Shown here piece after piece: positions 31,811 through 33,289 of a DNA stretch of 33,289 nt. The position numbers and the translations under genes were made by a program. The notes under the pieces are model-generated. The model was not told where the DNA came from and ran no database searches. It saw only the letters and a program-made list of their open reading frames with translations. The stretch is from an uncultured Candidatus Saccharibacteria bacterium (GTDB taxonomy: Bacteria > Patescibacteriota > Saccharimonadia > Saccharimonadales > Saccharimonadaceae), in contig CAOZKB010000002.1 in NCBI GenBank assembly GCA_948571325.1, forward strand, positions 1 through 33,289, given 5' to 3'. The first letter of the stretch is position 1. Every line of letters begins with the position of its first letter.

Positions 31811-33289
31811 ATGCACAAAATCAACAAAGCTCATCAAGTTAGGCTAATGACGCTAGAGTCCTCGTGGCGTATGGTAGGGTTAATATCATGTGGTGGCCTA
31901 GCTTTGTTAATTTTGTTCATGGTAATGCCAGTAGTCACCAATCGGTCTTCCGCTCTTGACCAAGCCCATTGGACGGAGTATGGGGCAGTACCTTCTGCGA
32001 TTGCATTAAGCCTAGACACCAAGGAGCTAGAAACTACCATTACGCCTACTGCAGGCGGAGTCACAGCAGAAAGTACTGCCAGGTTAAGTATTAACACCCA
32101 AAATGCTGGCTTTGAGCTTTATCTTAGTACTTTAGACTCTACCACCAGCATGAGTAGCACTAATTCTGACTATGAGATTAAGTCTATTACTAATCCTACG
32201 GCTAGTCTTAGCCCAAACACGTGGGGATACCGTATGAATGATGATACTATGTACCAACCCATCAGCCTAGAACCTACCCTAACTACTACGCTACCCGCCG
32301 AGTTTGGTAGTGAAAGTACCAGTCTGGCCCTGCACTTTGGCCATAACGTTGATACGGCTCTGCCGGCTGGGCAGTATACCAATACCGTTGTGCTTTCTGC
32401 CATTGCCTCATCTGCCAAAGTGCAGGGCCTGCTAGGCCTTAACTACATGCAGGATATGACTACCAACATATGTAATAACACTATTGGTACGGATTTCTCG
32501 ACTGAGAAAGATATACATGATAGTTTTATCATCAAACCTGGGCAAGAACCCACCAAACAATTGATAGATCTAAGAGATAATAAAGATTACTGGGTAGCTA
32601 AGCTTGCAGATGGGAATTGTTGGATGACGCAGAATTTGGCGTTGGATTTAGTCAAAGGGAAGGTATTAACTCCGAGTGATAGTGACGTGACGAAGGGTTG
32701 GACGGTGCCGACCAGTATGGAAAATACTCCACCTGTGGGGAGTTATGCAAAATCTCCGGCCGATGCCCGCTCATTTTATTTCGGCAAATACGTATATGCT
32801 ACGCCATCTTTGCGCAAGTATTGTCAGTCGCCAACTGCTCATAATGATGGAAGTACTATTGCGCCAGGTGAAACGAATTTTGCGCATTGTGCTAATTTTC
32901 AAAACGTTGAAACCGGTTGGGATCCGACTTTTGTTGCAGGCGAAGGAAAATGGGGAGGTTATTCTGGTTATGTTTCTGCTGAAACGACTACAAAAACATA
33001 CGATGCCCATTATCTAGTGGGGAATTATTATCAGTGGGGAGCTGCTACTGCGCAATCTGGCGTTGCCGTGGTTGATCAAATAGTTAATGCTCCTGATAGT
33101 CTAGATGGCTCTAAGGCGATTGCCCCGAATTCTATTTGTCCAAAAGGTTGGCAATTACCTTATGCTAATTCAGCTGAAATTAAATCCTTTAAAAAATTGG
33201 TTTCTAGCTATGGCTGGACTCAAACTAATTTTTGGCCCATAACTAATAATAAAGGTTATGAAATTGTGAAGGAGCCGTTTTATTTTGTC
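31811..33289 (+). CDS. FISUMP-domain surface protein, 3' end outside window
   Basis: The frame is open from ATG 31811 to the window end (493 codons) with GGAGGT 7 nt before the start. A short basic N-terminus and one hydrophobic segment (about 20-42) act as signal or anchor. A region of about 170 residues rich in Ser and Thr follows, with beta-strand character. From about residue 248 the sequence LIDLRDNKDYWVAKLADGNC and the following WMTQNL are the mark of the Fibrobacter succinogenes major paralogous (FISUMP) domain; a second conserved block is CPKGWQLP. Such proteins are common on Saccharibacteria surfaces and may touch the host. Cysteines in the domain probably form disulfides. Long structured leaders precede it. 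Confidence 0.85.
   Translation, partial: MHKINKAHQVRLMTLESSWRMVGLISCGGLALLILFMVMPVVTNRSSALDQAHWTEYGAVPSAIALSLDTKELETTITPTAGGVTAESTARLSINTQNAGFELYLSTLDSTTSMSSTNSDYEIKSITNPTASLSPNTWGYRMNDDTMYQPISLEPTLTTTLPAEFGSESTSLALHFGHNVDTALPAGQYTNTVVLSAIASSAKVQGLLGLNYMQDMTTNICNNTIGTDFSTEKDIHDSFIIKPGQEPTKQLIDLRDNKDYWVAKLADGNCWMTQNLALDLVKGKVLTPSDSDVTKGWTVPTSMENTPPVGSYAKSPADARSFYFGKYVYATPSLRKYCQSPTAHNDGSTIAPGETNFAHCANFQNVETGWDPTFVAGEGKWGGYSGYVSAETTTKTYDAHYLVGNYYQWGAATAQSGVAVVDQIVNAPDSLDGSKAIAPNSICPKGWQLPYANSAEIKSFKKLVSSYGWTQTNFWPITNNKGYEIVKEPFYFV

Noticed and set aside
31811..31900. Lipoprotein signal in the FISUMP protein (LISC)
   Set aside because: The cysteine falls in the middle of the hydrophobic segment, not at its end, so a lipobox is unlikely.
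1..33289. CRISPR array or insertion sequence
   Set aside because: I saw no regularly spaced direct repeats with unique spacers and no transposase or integrase frame.
1..33289. Reassigned stop codon as in Gracilibacteria
   Set aside because: TGA ends ptcA in normal context with the next gene's start overlapping, and conserved enzymes show no internal TGA.

Overview
The window looks like a chromosome segment from a reduced-genome bacterium of the Candidate Phyla Radiation, most likely Saccharibacteria (TM7). This is an inference from gene content and style: a VirB6/TrbL-like giant membrane protein, a FISUMP-domain surface protein, a type IV minor-pilin locus, a DivIC/FtsB-like protein, rubrerythrin, very compact operons, and TATAAT boxes placed 6-7 nt before start codons. 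There is no rRNA to confirm it. The standard code is used: TAA, TAG and TGA all end genes.

Layout. Positions 3-3951 (+) hold the end of a gene cut by the window edge and a 1135-residue polytopic protein resembling a type IV secretion channel. A bidirectional terminator separates them from a convergent zinc-ribbon gene (4072-4455, -). aspS follows (4658-6409), then a GC-rich, multi-helix palindromic element (6435-6552). Next is a three-gene envelope operon led by a membrane-anchored thioredoxin/DsbA-like protein (6581-8586). murC (-) and a two-TM protein (+) diverge around 9927/9977. After them come a strongly expressed-looking 69-residue protein, a two-TM protein and tRNA-CAU (probably Ile2, -). 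From 11825 to 19955 run an FtsB/DivIC-like gene and a pilus operon: a TPR membrane protein, a 937-residue cysteine-rich secreted protein and four prepilin-like proteins. Convergent rubrerythrin and ruvB (-) follow. A CaCA antiporter then leads into an agmatine-deiminase block: putrescine carbamoyltransferase, an APC antiporter and agmatine deiminase, with gpmI next in the run. A PRC-barrel protein and recX-recA (-) follow. The window ends with an 820-bp RNA- and repeat-rich intergenic region and a FISUMP surface protein cut by the window edge.

How it fits together. Much of the window serves the cell surface: T4SS-like channel, pilus tip and minor pilins, disulfide chemistry for cysteine-rich exported proteins, peptidoglycan ligase and division protein, and the FISUMP protein. 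The agmatine block is a fermentative ATP and ammonia route, but carbamate kinase is not in this window.

Non-coding signals are unusually rich. They include (i) a consistent leaderless-start pattern at about ten genes; (ii) two loci, upstream of rubrerythrin and of a two-TM protein, that share a 23-nt motif at the same distance (11 nt) from a near-consensus promoter; (iii) a helix-closed RNA candidate (31501-31641), then a second fold (31643-31751), upstream of the FISUMP gene; and (iv) the palindromic element after aspS. All RNA folds were paired by eye.
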